A DNA stretch of 64,000 bases from Melioribacter sp051488685 (GTDB lineage Bacteria; Bacteroidota; Ignavibacteria; Ignavibacteriales; Melioribacteraceae). The position numbers and the translations under genes were made by a program. The notes beneath the pieces were generated by a model. The model did no database searches, was not told the DNA's origin, and saw only the letters and a list, made by a program, of their open reading frames with translations. Position 1 is the first letter of the stretch; each line of letters starts with the position of its first letter. Below are positions 1 to 8,542 of the stretch, piece by piece. The stretch is taken from NCBI RefSeq assembly GCF_051488685.1, contig NZ_JBPSEH010000002.1:248001-312000 (forward strand), in the 5' to 3' direction.

Positions 1-213
1 TCTTGTATTTTTATAATCCCGGACAATTTCTCTTATGGGCACTGCAATATCTGCTGCAGATAGAGCAGATGTTGCTACTTGATATAAAAGAGGTTGAAAT
101 AGATGGTGATTATTCTTATCGATTATTAAAATTTCATGATCCGAATTCTTGAGTGATTTTGCAGCAGTAATTCCGGCAAAGCCTGCGCCCACAATAATAA
201 TTTTTTTATCCAT
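1..213 (-). CDS. NAD(P)/FAD-dependent oxidoreductase, type II NADH dehydrogenase-like (partial)
   Basis: Only the first 71 codons lie in the window; the rest continues past the left edge. Translation of the minus strand gives MDKKIIIVGAGFAGITAAKS, an N-terminal Rossmann motif GxGxxG for FAD, followed by an acidic residue ending the second beta strand (LIIDKNN) and a FQPLLYQVAT segment. That combination is typical of single-subunit NADH:quinone oxidoreductases (Ndh/NDH-2), membrane-associated enzymes passing electrons from NADH to quinone without pumping. The first ATG fits the start of the motif. A related flavin oxidoreductase cannot be excluded because the catalytic part is missing. Confidence 0.75.
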   Translation of the reverse strand, partial: MDKKIIIVGAGFAGITAAKSLKNSDHEILIIDKNNHHLFQPLLYQVATSALSAADIAVPIREIVRDYKNTR

Positions 214-262
214 ATCCCACATGATGTTTACAACAATTAACATCATGGTTCAACAAAAAATT

Positions 263-290
263 CAAAAGCTGCCACGGAGGGCAGCTTTTG
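263..290 (-). terminator. Intrinsic terminator after the amt-porin-PII unit
   Basis: An 11-bp perfect inverted repeat (CAAAAGCTGCC and its complement, arms 263-273 and 280-290) encloses a 6-base loop. On the minus strand it is followed by a T-rich run, and it begins 5 bases after the PII stop codon. It most likely ends the ammonium transcript. Confidence 0.8.
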
Positions 291-294
291 TGGA

Positions 295-633
295 TTAGAG
301 TGAGCTTTCGCCCGATTCTCCTGTTCTTATCCTAATACCGTCTTTCACGTCGTAGATAAATATTTTTCCATCGCCTACCTGACCGGTCCTGGCAATTTTA
401 ATAATAATATCGATCGCTGTTTCGAGACGGTCATCAGCACAAATCAATTCAATTTTTACTTTCGGAACGAAGTTAAGATTATATTCGGTGCCGCGATAAA
501 CTTCTTTATGCCCCTTTTGTCTGCCGTAACCTCTGACTTCAGAGACAGTTAAACCTGCAAAACCGGCTTCACTCAAGGCTTCTTGAACCTCGTCTAATTT
601 ATGCGGACGTATTATTGCTTCAATTTTTTTCAT
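295..633 (-). CDS. glnB: PII nitrogen regulatory protein
   Basis: A cytoplasmic trimeric signal protein that senses 2-oxoglutarate and ATP/ADP and, in GlnK-type members, plugs the ammonium channel. The 112 residues match the usual PII length. The T-loop GRQKGHKEVYRGTEY carries the tyrosine used for uridylylation in proteobacteria, and the C-terminal signature TGQVGDGKIFI is intact. The ATG at 633 is preferred over an in-frame GTG two codons upstream because GAGAGG lies five bases before the ATG. It is last in a unit with amt and a putative porin, so a GlnK-like role controlling Amt is likely. Whether it is modified in this organism is unknown. Confidence 0.95.
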   Translation of the reverse strand: MKKIEAIIRPHKLDEVQEALSEAGFAGLTVSEVRGYGRQKGHKEVYRGTEYNLNFVPKVKIELICADDRLETAIDIIIKIARTGQVGDGKIFIYDVKDGIRIRTGESGESSL

Positions 634-648
634 ATTCACCTCTCTCTC

Positions 649-1356
649 TTATAAACTAATTCCAATTACGTAATACAGATTTTCGGTAGCAGGATTGAGA
701 ATTAAGGATCCAAATACCGGCAGTTCAAAGCTATCGGTTATTTTAATCGATTTACCTGCAGTTATGCCAAGATTTATAACATTAAAACTGTCGGTTCCAT
801 AATACATTGCATCGTCTCCAGGCGTAGCTCCTAAAAACAAATCGAGACTTACATCTTTAATCGAAGTGGAGTAACCAAGTTCAATATAAATTGGATTATT
901 TTTCACATTATGCAAAAAGTAGTTGAAACTGATTGCAAGCGGAAAACTCTCTGAACCTCCGTAAGCGATATTTAATTCGATAAAATGAACTCCAGGGCCT
1001 TCAGGATCATCGTAGTTGTTGAAATTACCGATTTTTGTACCACTATTGGGATTCATATAATCGGTAAAACCGATGCTAAAATCGCCCGCATTTCCCAGAG
1101 AAACAGAATAAGAAATATAGAAATCAATTTCGTTAAGTGCAGCTGGATCGGATAACGGATAAGCTCCCCAAAATCCCGCTCCAAATCCACCGGCTGACAA
1201 TTCTATTGTCGGTTGAATACTCGGATTGTTATTGCCCAAATCGCTTCCTCTCCAGATATAACGACTTACTATATCGGTGCCGACAGATAATTCCTGTGGT
1301 GTAATAAGACTGTAAGATAAAATCAGAATTGCAATAATTTTATATATCGATTTCAT
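649..1356 (-). CDS. Putative outer membrane porin, TorF/Gcw_chp-like family
   Basis: A 235-residue protein with an N-terminal signal peptide, then alternating polar and hydrophobic strands ending in an aromatic/aliphatic strand (YYVIGISL), as in outer membrane beta barrels. The segment SRYIWRG near the mature N-terminus resembles the conserved start of the TorF/Gcw_chp putative porins, a family often found beside amt and PII genes. It lies between amt and PII, 15 bases before the PII start, with a strong ribosome site (GGAGGT). A role in passing ammonium or other small nitrogen compounds across the outer membrane is inferred from context only. Confidence 0.7.
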   Translation of the reverse strand: MKSIYKIIAILILSYSLITPQELSVGTDIVSRYIWRGSDLGNNNPSIQPTIELSAGGFGAGFWGAYPLSDPAALNEIDFYISYSVSLGNAGDFSIGFTDYMNPNSGTKIGNFNNYDDPEGPGVHFIELNIAYGGSESFPLAISFNYFLHNVKNNPIYIELGYSTSIKDVSLDLFLGATPGDDAMYYGTDSFNVINLGITAGKSIKITDSFELPVFGSLILNPATENLYYVIGISL

Positions 1357-1385
1357 TTTATACCTCCGTAAAATTAATATTAGTT

Positions 1386-2711
1386 TTATTTAGAAACTTT
1401 TTCAAATTCAGGATAGCATTCCAGACCGTGTTCACCGACGTCGAGACCTTCGATTTCTTCTTCTGGTGATACACGCAAACCAACTGTTTTCTGGATGATC
1501 TTAAAGAGAATAAATGCAACAGTAAATGTCCATACGAAAGCAGATACAATACCCAAAAGTTGAACGCCCACTACAGAGAATGAAAATCCATTTATATCAA
1601 AAACACCTGCCATTAAAGTTCCCCATGCACCACAAACACCATGAACCGAAATTGCACCGACCGGATCATCAATTTTCAAAGTTCTTTCGATAAAAATTAC
1701 ACTTAAGACTACAATTACACCTGCAGTCAAACCAATTATTACAGAACTGAGGGCACTAACATTTGCACAGCCTGCAGTTATAGCAACCAATCCTGCTAGT
1801 GCGCCATTAAATGTCATCGTGGCCTCTGGCTTTTTAAAGATTAACCACGCAGTGATCATGGCAGCTAATGCACCTGCGGCACCAGATAGATTTGTATTTA
1901 CTGCAATTGAAGCGATATTTGTAGTGGCTGCGGTCGTACTTCCTGGATTAAATCCGAACCATCCAAACCATAATATAAATGTACCTAAAGCTGCTAGTGT
2001 GATATTATGACCAGGAATAGCCTTTGCCCTTCCATTTCTATCGTATTTGCCAATTCTTGGTCCCAGTATTATTGCTCCAGCCAGCGCTGCCCAACCTCCA
2101 ATGGAATGGACTACAGTAGAACCTGCAAAATCAATAAAGCCCAATCTTTCCAGCCAGCCGCCTCCATGGTATAGACCTCCCCATGCCCAGGAGCCGAAGA
2201 CAGGATAGATTATTAATGAAACTATAGCAGAATAGATTAAGTATGCAATAAATTTTGTTCTTTCTGCCATAGCACCCGAAACTATTGTAGCTGCTGTAGC
2301 TGCAAAAACAACTTGAAACATCCAGAATGCAAAAACCCAGTTATCAGAGTCTTTCGCAAAATCTGAAAAGAAAAATCCAGATGTTCCAAACCATCCTGTT
2401 GGATTATCACCAAACATAATACCGAAACCAATTGCCCAGTAAATTAAAGAACCAATACAGAAATCCAATAAATTTTTCATTAAAATGTTCACTGTATTTT
2501 TTGTTCGGGTCAAACCGGCTTCGACCATCGCAAATCCAGCCTGCATAAAAAAGACAAGAAAAGCCGCCATCAACGTCCAGACATAATCTGCATGAGTTTG
2601 AACTTCAGCTATCTTTTTTGCAGTGCTTTCCACCGTTGGCTCTGAACTTTGCGCCATCAACAATACGGGCAAGAAAAAGAGAAACAAGATTATTTTCTTG
2701 GAGTTTTTCAT
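1386..2711 (-). CDS. amt: Ammonium transporter
   Basis: Inner-membrane Amt/Rh channel conducting ammonia/ammonium; 441 residues. After an N-terminal signal-like helix ending MAQS come about eleven membrane helices. Family hallmarks are present: the VFFMQAGFAMVEAGLTRTKN helix, the region DFAGSTVVHSIGGWAALAGA containing the first pore histidine, and GAISVHGVCGAWGTLMAGVF containing the second. The C-terminal tail EEEIEGLDVGEHGLECYPEF matches the PII-contacting tail of Amt proteins. It is first in the amt-porin-PII unit, with ribosome site GGAGGGG and a long leader. Confidence 0.97.
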   Translation of the reverse strand: MKNSKKIILFLFFLPVLLMAQSSEPTVESTAKKIAEVQTHADYVWTLMAAFLVFFMQAGFAMVEAGLTRTKNTVNILMKNLLDFCIGSLIYWAIGFGIMFGDNPTGWFGTSGFFFSDFAKDSDNWVFAFWMFQVVFAATAATIVSGAMAERTKFIAYLIYSAIVSLIIYPVFGSWAWGGLYHGGGWLERLGFIDFAGSTVVHSIGGWAALAGAIILGPRIGKYDRNGRAKAIPGHNITLAALGTFILWFGWFGFNPGSTTAATTNIASIAVNTNLSGAAGALAAMITAWLIFKKPEATMTFNGALAGLVAITAGCANVSALSSVIIGLTAGVIVVLSVIFIERTLKIDDPVGAISVHGVCGAWGTLMAGVFDINGFSFSVVGVQLLGIVSAFVWTFTVAFILFKIIQKTVGLRVSPEEEIEGLDVGEHGLECYPEFEKVSK

Positions 2712-2837
2712 AACCCCTCCTTGTTTTGTTTTGAGTAAAATGAGTTTAGTGAATTTATTTATTTAGTTAAATAGATTAATTCTTATTATTAATTAATGTT
2801 ATTTATGCAATTTACCTAACTTTCTAATTTCTGCTTG

Positions 2838-2867
2838 CAAATATAATCATACCTTAATAAAAGTCAA
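2838..2867 (-). promoter_or_regulatory. Probable promoter of the amt unit
   Basis: On the minus strand TTGAC (2863-2867) precedes TATATTTG (2838-2845), the latter matching the Bacteroidetes-type -7 box TAnnTTTG at the usual spacing. It leaves a leader of roughly 120 bases before the amt ATG. I did not see a sigma-54 (TGGCAC-N5-TTGC) element here. Confidence 0.5.
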
Positions 2868-3140
2868 GCACAATTTCTTATTTTTTAATACAATTTATAT
2901 TTATTGCCTTATTTATTAAGGTTTGCTATAAATCTATACGTAATTGTTAACATATAATAATTCATTCTTAGCTTCTTCTGTTTAAGCCGTAAAATTTGTC
3001 AGTACATTTTTTTGCTTAGAAATTCATCCCTATTTTTCCAAATAAATTTTAAATGATATCGTTCGCTGCAAACTCTATCACTTAATCAAACTGGAATGTT
3101 AAAATTGTGTATGTAGCTGCAATTCATACAAACATTTCAT

Positions 3141-3175
3141 TAACGTATCCAACCAGGAAACTACTTGATACGTTA
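3141..3175. repeat. Inverted repeat TAACGTATC
   Basis: Arms TAACGTATC (3141-3149) and GATACGTTA (3167-3175) are perfect complements separated by 17 bases. It could be an operator or a weak hairpin downstream of lptD. No function is assigned. Confidence 0.4.
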
Positions 3176-3370
3176 TTAATTCAACTCGGTAGGAATCTGT
3201 TGGAGAGGTCAAAAACTTAACAGTTTCATGGTACGTACAAAAATAAAATTTCAGTTACTCTTCACCTGGTCAAATTTTGTGGAAGTTTAATAGATATTGA
3301 AATGACTAATCAGATTAATCAGGCGTTATACTAAAAAATATGACGGGATAATAGGTAACGAATCTATCGT

Positions 3371-5869
3371 CTAATAACCTCTACCTGAAAATACACCATG
3401 AGCACGTGTAACCTTGATATCCCTGAATTCCGGGGCTTTCATTCTCAGCTCGAAGCGAAATCCACGGTAGGTTCCTAACGGATTCCAGATTAGATTAAAT
3501 TCCCAGCAATGCAAATCTCTATAAATTGAAATTTGAGGTGCGGTGAACTGTTTGCGGTCAAAATCATAACTGCCTCTGACGATAAATCGCCACTTTTCTG
3601 TCAAACTGAAAGATAAGTTGACACTTAAATTAGAATATTTATTTACGACCGAAGGTGTCGTCTTACTAAGATTATAATTATAACCTAAACTGAGTTCCCA
3701 GGGTATTGTGTAAACTGATTTTTTTAGTTGTGCCTCACTAAGGCTATCGCTATCTGTCCCTTCATTTTTTTTATCATAAAATTTATCTGAGCTTAAATTT
3801 GTTGTTATAGAAAATGAAAAATTCGTCAAACGGAAAAGCCCCTTTCCAGCAGAAAGGAGAAATCTGTTAACTTTTGTGTTGCCTTCATAGTCATAAAAAG
3901 TATAAGCCGACGAGCCGTTGAAACTAAGATATTGTCCAATTTGCGTTCGATATGAAAGTCGTAAATCCGATAATTTATATTCTTCAGAGGCGAAATTATA
4001 GCCAACAGAAGCATCGATATTCAACAACTGAATTTTATTGTCAGTTGATTCTGAAGTATCCGATGGATCTTTTTGCATCTTCATTTCGAAGACATTGCCA
4101 ATCGAAAGATTAATCGATTGCCTTTTACCCGAACCCGAACCGCCGTAAACTTCATTACTGAATTTATCGTATTTAATTATGTTTCCATTTGAATCTGTAT
4201 AATAATCGTAATAGCCCCATGTATCGTCCGAAAAGTCGGGCTGATAAGTGTAGGATATCGATGGTCGAAGCGTATGTCTAAAAGCTTCGATTCCGAGTAT
4301 ATTCGGTTGAATTATACCATATAATTTTGTTGATGCCGTTAGACTCATATCGAACGTTCTCACAAAATTGTATTCGTTAATATCTTTCGTAATAAGCGTA
4401 TCTATTTCATATTCTGTGTTTGTAGCAGGGTCGTATTTCTTGATTTTTACATTTTCAATCTTGATTCTTTTGTTATACCATTTTTCATTGTAATTGATTG
4501 ATGGTGATATATTGAAATATCCAATTTTGGGAGAAGCATTAATTTGAAGTCTATGTTGAACCCCTGCTCTTTTATCTGTTTTGTCGTTCACTTTGCTCCT
4601 TTTATTCAGTAGGCTAGCATTATACGACACTCCGACTTGTTCGTACCACTTTTGGGTTCTCGGGTCTGAACTTTCACCTTTGAATGGATAGAATAAATTT
4701 TTTGAAAATGTTATAGAAGGAAGCGACTCGTAGATATCGCCGGACTGTAATTTTTGTGTACGGTTATAATTTATCGAGAGACTTGCGCCCGATTCATCCC
4801 AGCGTTTTGTAAATGTTGCATTTGAAATTAAGTTCTGTGATAATATGTCGTTATAGTTTATGCTGTTATTTTGTAAATAAGATGAAGAAGAAAATTGTAA
4901 ATTGGCGTTCAGTTGAGTAGTTGGATTAATATTCTGGCTGTGAGTCCACGATAATCTCCAGTCGTCAACTTCGCTTCTCTTCGAAAGAGGGTCGGTCGAT
5001 TCACCAATACTTATTTTCGAATAATCGGCATTAAATGAACCGTCAAAGGAATATCTTTTTGAATATCGAAAACGGCTATGAAGTCCATACCCGCCTTTCG
5101 TATAATAATCGCCTGTTAAAGATAAATCCATATAATCGCTCATTGCCCAGAAGTAACCGAAATTATTAAAATATTGACCGCGTCTAACGTCCTGTCCGTA
5201 GGTCGGTACAATCAATCCCGATTTTCTTCCCGCTTCAGAAGGGAAAATACCAAAAGGCAGAGGCAATGGGAAAGGCACTCCTGCAATATTCATAAAAATC
5301 CAGCGCGCAATAATCCTCTCTTTTTGTATTACTTTCATTTGACTGGCTGTGAAGTAGGTATGCGGAGTGTCGAGTTCACACGTGGTAAACATACCATGCT
5401 CAATAAAATAGATATTCTTCTCGACCTTCTTGACTTTTTCGCCTTCGTATCGAGAGTCACTTTCTCTGTTTTTTGCCATTGAAATAAAACCGCGCTGAGT
5501 TTTAAAGTTATACTTCAAAGAAGACCCTTCGTATACTTCGAGTCCTTCTTTGAGGATGGGTGTATCTTTCCAGCTTTGAATTGTAGTATCTGATGTATCT
5601 TTAATACCGAAAGCTTCGAGGTCATTAGTATTGTAATCGAGATTTATCAAAGCGCTTTGTAGTTCGATATCTTTATATCTAAGGTCGGCTTTTCCGTAAA
5701 GAAACATTTTTTTCGAAGAAATATTGAAAATAAGTGAATCCGTTGCTGAAGCATAAACCACGTCGTCAATTTCATTACCTGCATTTTGGGGAATAGTATC
5801 TCTGGGTGTTTCCGTTTGAGCATGCAGTGTTGAAAGAAATAATAGTATAGTTAGAAGAAAATATTTCAT
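3371..5869 (-). CDS. lptD: LPS assembly outer membrane protein LptD
   Basis: LptD is the outer membrane beta barrel that, with LptE, inserts lipopolysaccharide in the outer leaflet. The 832-residue product begins with signal peptide MKYFLLTILLFLSTLHAQ. Next comes an OstA/LptA-like region (about 35-150, containing SLIFNISSKKMFLYGKADL), then a long barrel. It has TTCELDTPH near residue 164 and DLHCWEFNLIW near the C-terminus; paired cysteines at such places are typical of LptD. The ATG at 5869 was chosen because an upstream in-frame extension of 29 codons has no signal peptide and overlaps the neighbouring dehydrogenase gene. It is last in an envelope operon and starts 19 bases after that gene. 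Confidence 0.88.
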   Translation of the reverse strand: MKYFLLTILLFLSTLHAQTETPRDTIPQNAGNEIDDVVYASATDSLIFNISSKKMFLYGKADLRYKDIELQSALINLDYNTNDLEAFGIKDTSDTTIQSWKDTPILKEGLEVYEGSSLKYNFKTQRGFISMAKNRESDSRYEGEKVKKVEKNIYFIEHGMFTTCELDTPHTYFTASQMKVIQKERIIARWIFMNIAGVPFPLPLPFGIFPSEAGRKSGLIVPTYGQDVRRGQYFNNFGYFWAMSDYMDLSLTGDYYTKGGYGLHSRFRYSKRYSFDGSFNADYSKISIGESTDPLSKRSEVDDWRLSWTHSQNINPTTQLNANLQFSSSSYLQNNSINYNDILSQNLISNATFTKRWDESGASLSINYNRTQKLQSGDIYESLPSITFSKNLFYPFKGESSDPRTQKWYEQVGVSYNASLLNKRSKVNDKTDKRAGVQHRLQINASPKIGYFNISPSINYNEKWYNKRIKIENVKIKKYDPATNTEYEIDTLITKDINEYNFVRTFDMSLTASTKLYGIIQPNILGIEAFRHTLRPSISYTYQPDFSDDTWGYYDYYTDSNGNIIKYDKFSNEVYGGSGSGKRQSINLSIGNVFEMKMQKDPSDTSESTDNKIQLLNIDASVGYNFASEEYKLSDLRLSYRTQIGQYLSFNGSSAYTFYDYEGNTKVNRFLLSAGKGLFRLTNFSFSITTNLSSDKFYDKKNEGTDSDSLSEAQLKKSVYTIPWELSLGYNYNLSKTTPSVVNKYSNLSVNLSFSLTEKWRFIVRGSYDFDRKQFTAPQISIYRDLHCWEFNLIWNPLGTYRGFRFELRMKAPEFRDIKVTRAHGVFSGRGY

Positions 5870-5888
5870 TTCGTTCTTCAAGTAAGTA

Positions 5889-6896
5889 TCACAGATTATT
5901 AAATCTTGCTCTTTTAATCGATTCTTCAATTTTATTAATAATTTGTTCAGCCACACGCAATGCTTTTAGTCCATCGTAACCTGTAACAGGTGGAACGGTA
6001 TCGTTCAGTACAGATTCTGCAAACAATTGAAGTTCATACTGCAATGGATTAATATTCACACTTTCAGGGCGTTCAATAATAACAGTTCTTTTTTTATCTT
6101 CAATTCCAATTTGACCTATTGGAATAGCTCCCGGTTCAGGAATAATTCCCTGAGGCATTAATCGTATAATTTCCGTTGAGCCTTCTATGAAATCTACCGA
6201 AAAATAAGTATCCTGCTGAAACATGCGCATCTTACGCATTCTTTTTTGAGAAATTCGGCTTGCTGTAACATTTGCAACAGCGAAGTTCTCAAATTCAATT
6301 CTGGCATTGGCAATATCGATATTATTCGATACGACAGAAATACCGCTAGCACGTATTTCTTTAATTTCGCTTTTGATTAAACTCAGTATTATGTCGATAT
6401 CATGAATCATCAGATCGAGGATAACTGCAACGTCGGTACCTCGAGGATTGAATTGAGCCAAACGATCAGACTGAATGAACATCGGATTTAATTCGTATTT
6501 TTCGAGTGATACAAGTGCGGGATTAAAACGTTCGATATGCCCGACCTGAAACTTGAGTTTCTTTTCGTCGGCAATTGCCACTAATTCTTCTGCTTCCGAA
6601 ATACGCGCCGTTATTGGTTTTTCCACGAAAACGTGTTTGCCATAGCCGAAAGCTTTCTTTACCAGTTCATAATGTGCACTTGTTGTTGCTACAATTACGA
6701 CCGCTTCCGATTCGTTTATTAATTCATCCATATCCTGGTATTGTTTTACACCGAACTCTTCCGATACATTTTTCGATTTTTCGAAGTCTTTGTCGTAGAC
6801 ACCACACAATTCAACGTTATCGAGTTCTTTCAGTAATTTAACGTGAATTCTTCCGAGATGTCCCGTACCAATTACACCTATTTTTAGTTTATTCAT
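5889..6896 (-). CDS. Gfo/Idh/MocA-family dehydrogenase, possibly acting on a UDP-sugar
   Basis: NAD(P)-dependent sugar dehydrogenase fold of 335 residues. The Rossmann motif is GVIGTGHLG (7-15), the family EKP is at 92-94, and the segments GHIERFNPA (about 119-127) and DLMIHDIDI (about 161-169) follow. Substrate is not shown by sequence. Its place between a T9SS plug-like gene (8-base overlap) and lptD suggests envelope sugar work, for instance a GnnA-like UDP-GlcNAc 3-dehydrogenase for lipid A. This is an inference, and the partner aminotransferase GnnB is not in the window. Confidence 0.75.
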   Translation of the reverse strand: MNKLKIGVIGTGHLGRIHVKLLKELDNVELCGVYDKDFEKSKNVSEEFGVKQYQDMDELINESEAVVIVATTSAHYELVKKAFGYGKHVFVEKPITARISEAEELVAIADEKKLKFQVGHIERFNPALVSLEKYELNPMFIQSDRLAQFNPRGTDVAVILDLMIHDIDIILSLIKSEIKEIRASGISVVSNNIDIANARIEFENFAVANVTASRISQKRMRKMRMFQQDTYFSVDFIEGSTEIIRLMPQGIIPEPGAIPIGQIGIEDKKRTVIIERPESVNINPLQYELQLFAESVLNDTVPPVTGYDGLKALRVAEQIINKIEESIKRARFNNL

Positions 6897-8109
6897 AATT
6901 CACCGAGATTATTTTATTATAACCAATTATTTTGTGATATGCCCCGTAATCCGGGCTTTTATAATAAATGAAAATATGATATTCATTTACCGTTTCCCAA
7001 AAATTTCCTTCGAGAGAATACCAGTCGGGTTGTGTAATATCGTAGGCAGTTACATATTGATAATCGTAAATCCCGCGTTTAAGTTCTACTGTTAAAAAGA
7101 GTAACCCGTTATCGTCGTACATTTCGTACTCAGGTAGAATACGCCAGTTGTTAAAAGCACCCGTAAGATAAACAGGAGCTTTTATCTCTTCGTGTGGTCG
7201 AATTCTAAAGGTAACATCAAGATATTCTGCGTAATCGCTTTTGTAATTTGTAAGAATCGATCCCCCATTTAAATCTTCTTTTCTTTTATGAAAGAAATCG
7301 GAAGTCTCAATTCCTTCGTACTGTGCATAGACTTCTTTCCTGTTATAAATATCATAATTCCTCAAATCCGTTTGACGGTACTCATTACCGGGACGAATAT
7401 TCCTTGCTACATATTTAAATTCGTTATTGCCATTCCATTCAAAAAAACACTCGTCATTTACATGTGACGGATCGATTATAATGGGATAGTCGATTTTCCT
7501 ATTCTCAATTATTTCGACTCCCAGTATTTCCGATGCATAAAGTGTGTCAGGAATTGTGAATTCAGTATTAATCGATATAGTTCTGGCAAGTGATGGAATA
7601 TCAGGTTCATCACCTTGAAAGCGTTCTTTGTGTAAAATTGTTTTCGGTTTTATCTCTGAATAGACCACATAAAAATTTCCTTCTGCATAAATAAACGATG
7701 GATCGTGTGAATCCGTAATATAGAACTTCCATTTACCGGAAAAAGGGAATGTGACATTTTTATTCGGGAAAATTCCGTAGTAATGATATTGTGCTCCTTC
7801 AATGTGAAGCGGAAGTCTTTGAAAATTTAGATAATATTCCGTGTTATATCTTTGATTTAATAAGAAGACATTTTCATAAGGTTTCCAATCTTTGTCGCAG
7901 AAGCGGAAAACAATATTCAAACTGGGAACTTCCTTGGCATTAATGTCGAATTCGATTGTAATAGTCTGAATCGGTCTGGCGTATGCATCGATTAAAGGAA
8001 AAGAAGTTTCGTCCCCGGTAGAATAAACTTTCAAGCTTTTAATCTCGAAATCGGCAGCGTCAATTACTCTATAAAACAGGAGTAAAAATATCAGAAAATT
8101 TCTACGCAT
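6889..8109 (-). CDS. Type IX secretion system plug-like protein (DUF5103 family)
   Basis: 406 residues with an N-terminal signal peptide. The pattern is that of DUF5103 proteins: an N-terminal domain with FRFCDKDWKPYENVFL, then QLFYYG-type strands (AQYHYYGIFPNKNVTFPFSG), and a late domain with VYLTGAFNNWRI near residue 325 and GIYDYQYVT. In Bacteroidetes such proteins plug the SprA translocon of T9SS on the periplasmic side when no cargo passes. Cargo bearing T9SS sorting domains is encoded in this window (47-61 kb), so a working T9SS is expected. Its start overlaps the preceding small gene by 19 bases, suggesting coupled translation. Confidence 0.75.
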   Translation of the reverse strand: MRRNFLIFLLLFYRVIDAADFEIKSLKVYSTGDETSFPLIDAYARPIQTITIEFDINAKEVPSLNIVFRFCDKDWKPYENVFLLNQRYNTEYYLNFQRLPLHIEGAQYHYYGIFPNKNVTFPFSGKWKFYITDSHDPSFIYAEGNFYVVYSEIKPKTILHKERFQGDEPDIPSLARTISINTEFTIPDTLYASEILGVEIIENRKIDYPIIIDPSHVNDECFFEWNGNNEFKYVARNIRPGNEYRQTDLRNYDIYNRKEVYAQYEGIETSDFFHKRKEDLNGGSILTNYKSDYAEYLDVTFRIRPHEEIKAPVYLTGAFNNWRILPEYEMYDDNGLLFLTVELKRGIYDYQYVTAYDITQPDWYSLEGNFWETVNEYHIFIYYKSPDYGAYHKIIGYNKIISVNYE

Positions 8110-8330
8110 TTTATCGAGCTAAATGGTACGAATATATTGAATGTTTTATCTTCTCTTTTGGCCTCGAGTAAAAGTCCATCGTCAAAGGCACCGACTAATT
8201 TTCCGGTCTTAAATACTATTTCGTAAAATGCCGGATGTTCAGAATCTTCCTTGCCGTAGACTACACCGTAGTTTTCATTCATTGTAATGTTGAGAATTTT
8301 GCCTGTAAAGTCAGACCAGTTGAGTTTCAT
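8091..8330 (-). CDS. Small unknown protein upstream of the T9SS plug-like gene
   Basis: A 79-residue product beginning MKLNWSDFTGKILNITMNEN, without signal peptide or membrane helix. It alternates short beta-strand-like stretches (YEIVFKTGKLVGAFDDGLLL, TFNIFVPFSSIKCVEIF), so a small beta barrel is possible. The ATG at 8330 starts the compact domain; an in-frame upstream start adds 25 residues with no support. Its last 19 bases overlap the next gene, which argues that it is real and translated with it. I do not recognise the family. Confidence 0.6.
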   Translation of the reverse strand: MKLNWSDFTGKILNITMNENYGVVYGKEDSEHPAFYEIVFKTGKLVGAFDDGLLLEAKREDKTFNIFVPFSSIKCVEIF

Positions 8331-8483
8331 ATTAATTATTCCCAAATATTTTTTACACGAAGTTAAAACTATATAAAAAAGCAAACTTTTACAATTAAAT
8401 GGCAACTAACTGGATTCAATAAATCTTTAGAATTGAGAAATGCGTTATGAGATAATAACATGTTTTTGGTCTTTGAATAAAAA

Positions 8484-8502
8484 ATCCCGCCGATGGCGGG
8501 AT
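8484..8502 (-). terminator. Intrinsic terminator after the TSGGDI-repeat gene
   Basis: ATCCCGCC (8484-8491) and GGCGGGAT (8495-8502) form an 8-bp GC-rich stem with a 3-base loop, followed on the minus strand by TTTTTATTC. It lies about 40 bases after the stop of the upstream gene. Confidence 0.85.
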
Positions 8503-8542
8503 CCTTAATAAAGGGTGAATATTCCTCCCGTTAAAATCAAGA

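Larger units (their letters stand above)
2712..3370. other. 659-bp intergenic region between amt and lptD
   Basis: This AT-rich stretch separates the amt start from the lptD stop; both neighbours are on the minus strand. It contains the probable amt promoter and one inverted repeat (3141-3175). I see no convincing reading frame, RNA gene or strong terminator in it. Confidence 0.6.

Noticed and set aside
5174..5482. 102-codon plus-strand frame inside lptD
   Set aside because: Antisense frame with no export signal, homology or ribosome site.
8091..8109. Possible frameshift joining the 79-residue gene and the T9SS plug-like gene
   Set aside because: The downstream frame has its own signal peptide right after its ATG, so the overlap is two genes, not one broken gene.
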